From Bacteroidales bacterium (GTDB taxonomy: Bacteria; Bacteroidota; Bacteroidia; Bacteroidales; Azobacteroidaceae), in NCBI GenBank assembly GCA_020860885.1, contig JAJBTS010000313.1, positions 1 to 6,165 of the forward strand: DNA of 6,165 nucleotides, read 5' to 3'. Under the pieces are notes generated by a model, which saw nothing but the letters and a program-made list of their open reading frames with translations, did not search any database and was not told where the DNA came from. Positions 5,588 through 6,165 of the stretch are shown here, piece by piece (positions within the stretch are counted from its first letter, which is position 1; each line of letters begins with the position of its first letter). Made by a program: the position numbers and the translations under genes.

Positions 5588-6105
5588 AGGATAAAATCAG
5601 GATGAAATTTATCCTTTATCCACAAAATGGGGTTGTTCTCAATATAATTTACAATTTTTGCATAGCTATTATCATTCCGGATAATATGATCGTGATACCG
5701 GGTCTGCCATTTAAAATCCGGATTAATTCTTCTGGCTTTTACCGATACCCCCGTTTTGTATCCCCGGATTATAGACGACAGATTTTGTGATTGGGGGCGG
5801 AATTCATTTTCAACAAATGGCGTCGGGTCCTCCTTGTCGATTATAACAATCCCATGTACATGATTAGGCATTACGACAAATGCGTCCGGTTTTACAAATG
5901 GGAAATGTTCCGGAATTTCTACCCAGCAATCATAAGCGATTTTTCCTATATCGGATAATATCATTTCGCCGGCGATGATTTCACCTAAACAACACTCCCG
6001 TTCATGCGTGCATATGGTTACAAAATACAGGCCGTTTTGTCCATAATCCCACCACGAAGCCCGCGCCGACGGAATCCTATATTTATTACGAAATAGTTCT
6101 GACAT
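5584..6105 (-). CDS. REP-associated tyrosine transposase (RAYT, Y1_Tnp/HUH family)
   Basis: A 173-residue protein related to the IS200/IS605 TnpA single-strand DNA transposases. The N-terminus KYRIPSARASWWDYGQNGLYFVTICT (8-33) is typical of Bacteroidota members. The metal-binding HUH motif is MPNHVHGIVI (79-88; H82 and H84). The likely catalytic tyrosine is Y116 in SSIIRGYKTGV (110-120), judged by its spacing from HUH. The C-terminal WQTRYHDHIIRND...IVNYIENNPILW (133-162) is a further family signature. The gene appears intact. RAYTs bind and cleave REP sequences at GTAG-type sites and are thought to have spread REPs through genomes. Three such REPs lie immediately downstream and one begins upstream. 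The last codons (ATC CTG TAG) are formed by the boundary repeat. Family is confident; activity and the choice of catalytic tyrosine are inferred. Confidence 0.92.
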   Translation of the reverse strand: MSELFRNKYRIPSARASWWDYGQNGLYFVTICTHERECCLGEIIAGEMILSDIGKIAYDCWVEIPEHFPFVKPDAFVVMPNHVHGIVIIDKEDPTPFVENEFRPQSQNLSSIIRGYKTGVSVKARRINPDFKWQTRYHDHIIRNDNSYAKIVNYIENNPILWIKDKFHPDFIL

Positions 6106-6126
6106 TCAGCATCTAAATTTCTCACC

Positions 6127-6134
6127 CAAATATA
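6127..6134 (-). promoter_or_regulatory. Possible Bacteroidota -7 promoter element for the RAYT gene
   Basis: On the minus strand this reads TATATTTG, a full match to the TAnnTTTG -7 consensus of Bacteroidota sigma-ABfr promoters, 21 nt before the RAYT start codon. No matching TTTG-type -33 element is visible upstream, where the sequence is A-rich, so this is a weak call. Confidence 0.35.
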
Positions 6135-6159
6135 TGATTTTTATTTGATTTTTTCCCCT

Positions 6160-6165
6160 GTAGAG
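6160..6165 (+). repeat. REP unit 4, first bases only (truncated by the window end)
   Basis: GTAGAG matches the first six bases of REP units 1-3. It is preceded by CCT, exactly as unit 3 is on its own strand (CCTGTAGAG). The diagnostic palindrome lies outside the window, so this is a prediction from the boundary alone. Confidence 0.5.

Larger units (their letters stand above)
5563..6165 (-). mobile_element. RAYT/REP unit, cut by the window end
   Basis: A RAYT gene flanked by inverted boundary sequences. CTCTACAGG (5582-5590) on one side is answered by CCTGTAGAG (6157-6165) on the other. The match extends inward as ATAAAATCA (5591-5599) against TGATTTTTT (6146-6154), so about 16 of 18 bases pair with a 2-nt gap. 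In both copies GTAG faces the gene and the palindrome lies outside. The palindrome of the right-hand copy would start at the last bases of the window and cannot be seen. RAYTs are usually single-copy domesticated genes rather than active insertion sequences, so this may be a resident locus rather than a recent insertion. Confidence 0.7.

Noticed and set aside
5404..5790. A 128-codon plus-strand open frame.
   Set aside because: It is translated from the REP cluster and the antisense strand of the RAYT gene, and has repetitive sequence with no recognisable domain.

Overview
The window looks like a chromosomal segment of a member of the Bacteroidota, most likely order Bacteroidales. The evidence is the gene order (arginine repressor, GNAT acyltransferase, argG, argC, argD, proC), moderate-to-low GC, A-rich leaders without Shine-Dalgarno sequences, and protein sequences of the Bacteroidales type. 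The genus cannot be fixed from the sequence alone.

Positions 14-5381 hold six same-strand genes that read as one arginine/proline biosynthesis operon: argR (14-502), a GNAT-family acyltransferase (534-1076), argG (1108-2310), argC (2307-3278), argD (3457-4584) and proC (4581-5381). argG/argC and argD/proC each overlap by 4 nt (ATGA). argR/GNAT and GNAT/argG are each separated by 31 nt. The only wide internal gap (3279-3456) is mostly filled by a hairpin-forming repeat of the CCCCTAAAGGGG type. ArgC and ArgD act on N-acylated intermediates. In Bacteroides the acyl group is known to be succinyl rather than acetyl, so the GNAT protein is the natural candidate for the first, glutamate-acylating step. 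argB, argF/argF', argH and argJ are not in the window. ProC would join ornithine/glutamate semialdehyde chemistry to proline.

Positions 5382-6165 are different in kind. Six nucleotides after proC, a 200-bp cluster of palindromic repeats begins (5388-5587). It contains three clear 25-bp REP-like units, each a GTAG tetranucleotide running into a 9-bp stem with a 4-nt loop, in the order +, +, -. Part of the cluster is a 64-bp unit present twice. Directly next to it, on the minus strand, lies a complete REP-associated tyrosine transposase (RAYT; 5584-6105). Its stop codon lies inside the GTAG of the neighbouring REP. The first bases of a further, oppositely oriented copy (CCTGTAGAG) are the last bases of the window, so the RAYT gene is bounded on both sides by inverted copies of its presumed recognition sequence.

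The best candidate for something little described is this RAYT/REP unit: inverted GTAG boundaries, an overlapping stop codon and a locally amplified REP cluster. RAYTs and REPs as a class are already known. The arginine operon is conventional for the Bacteroidales, apart from the poorly characterised GNAT enzyme with its C-terminal cysteine cluster.
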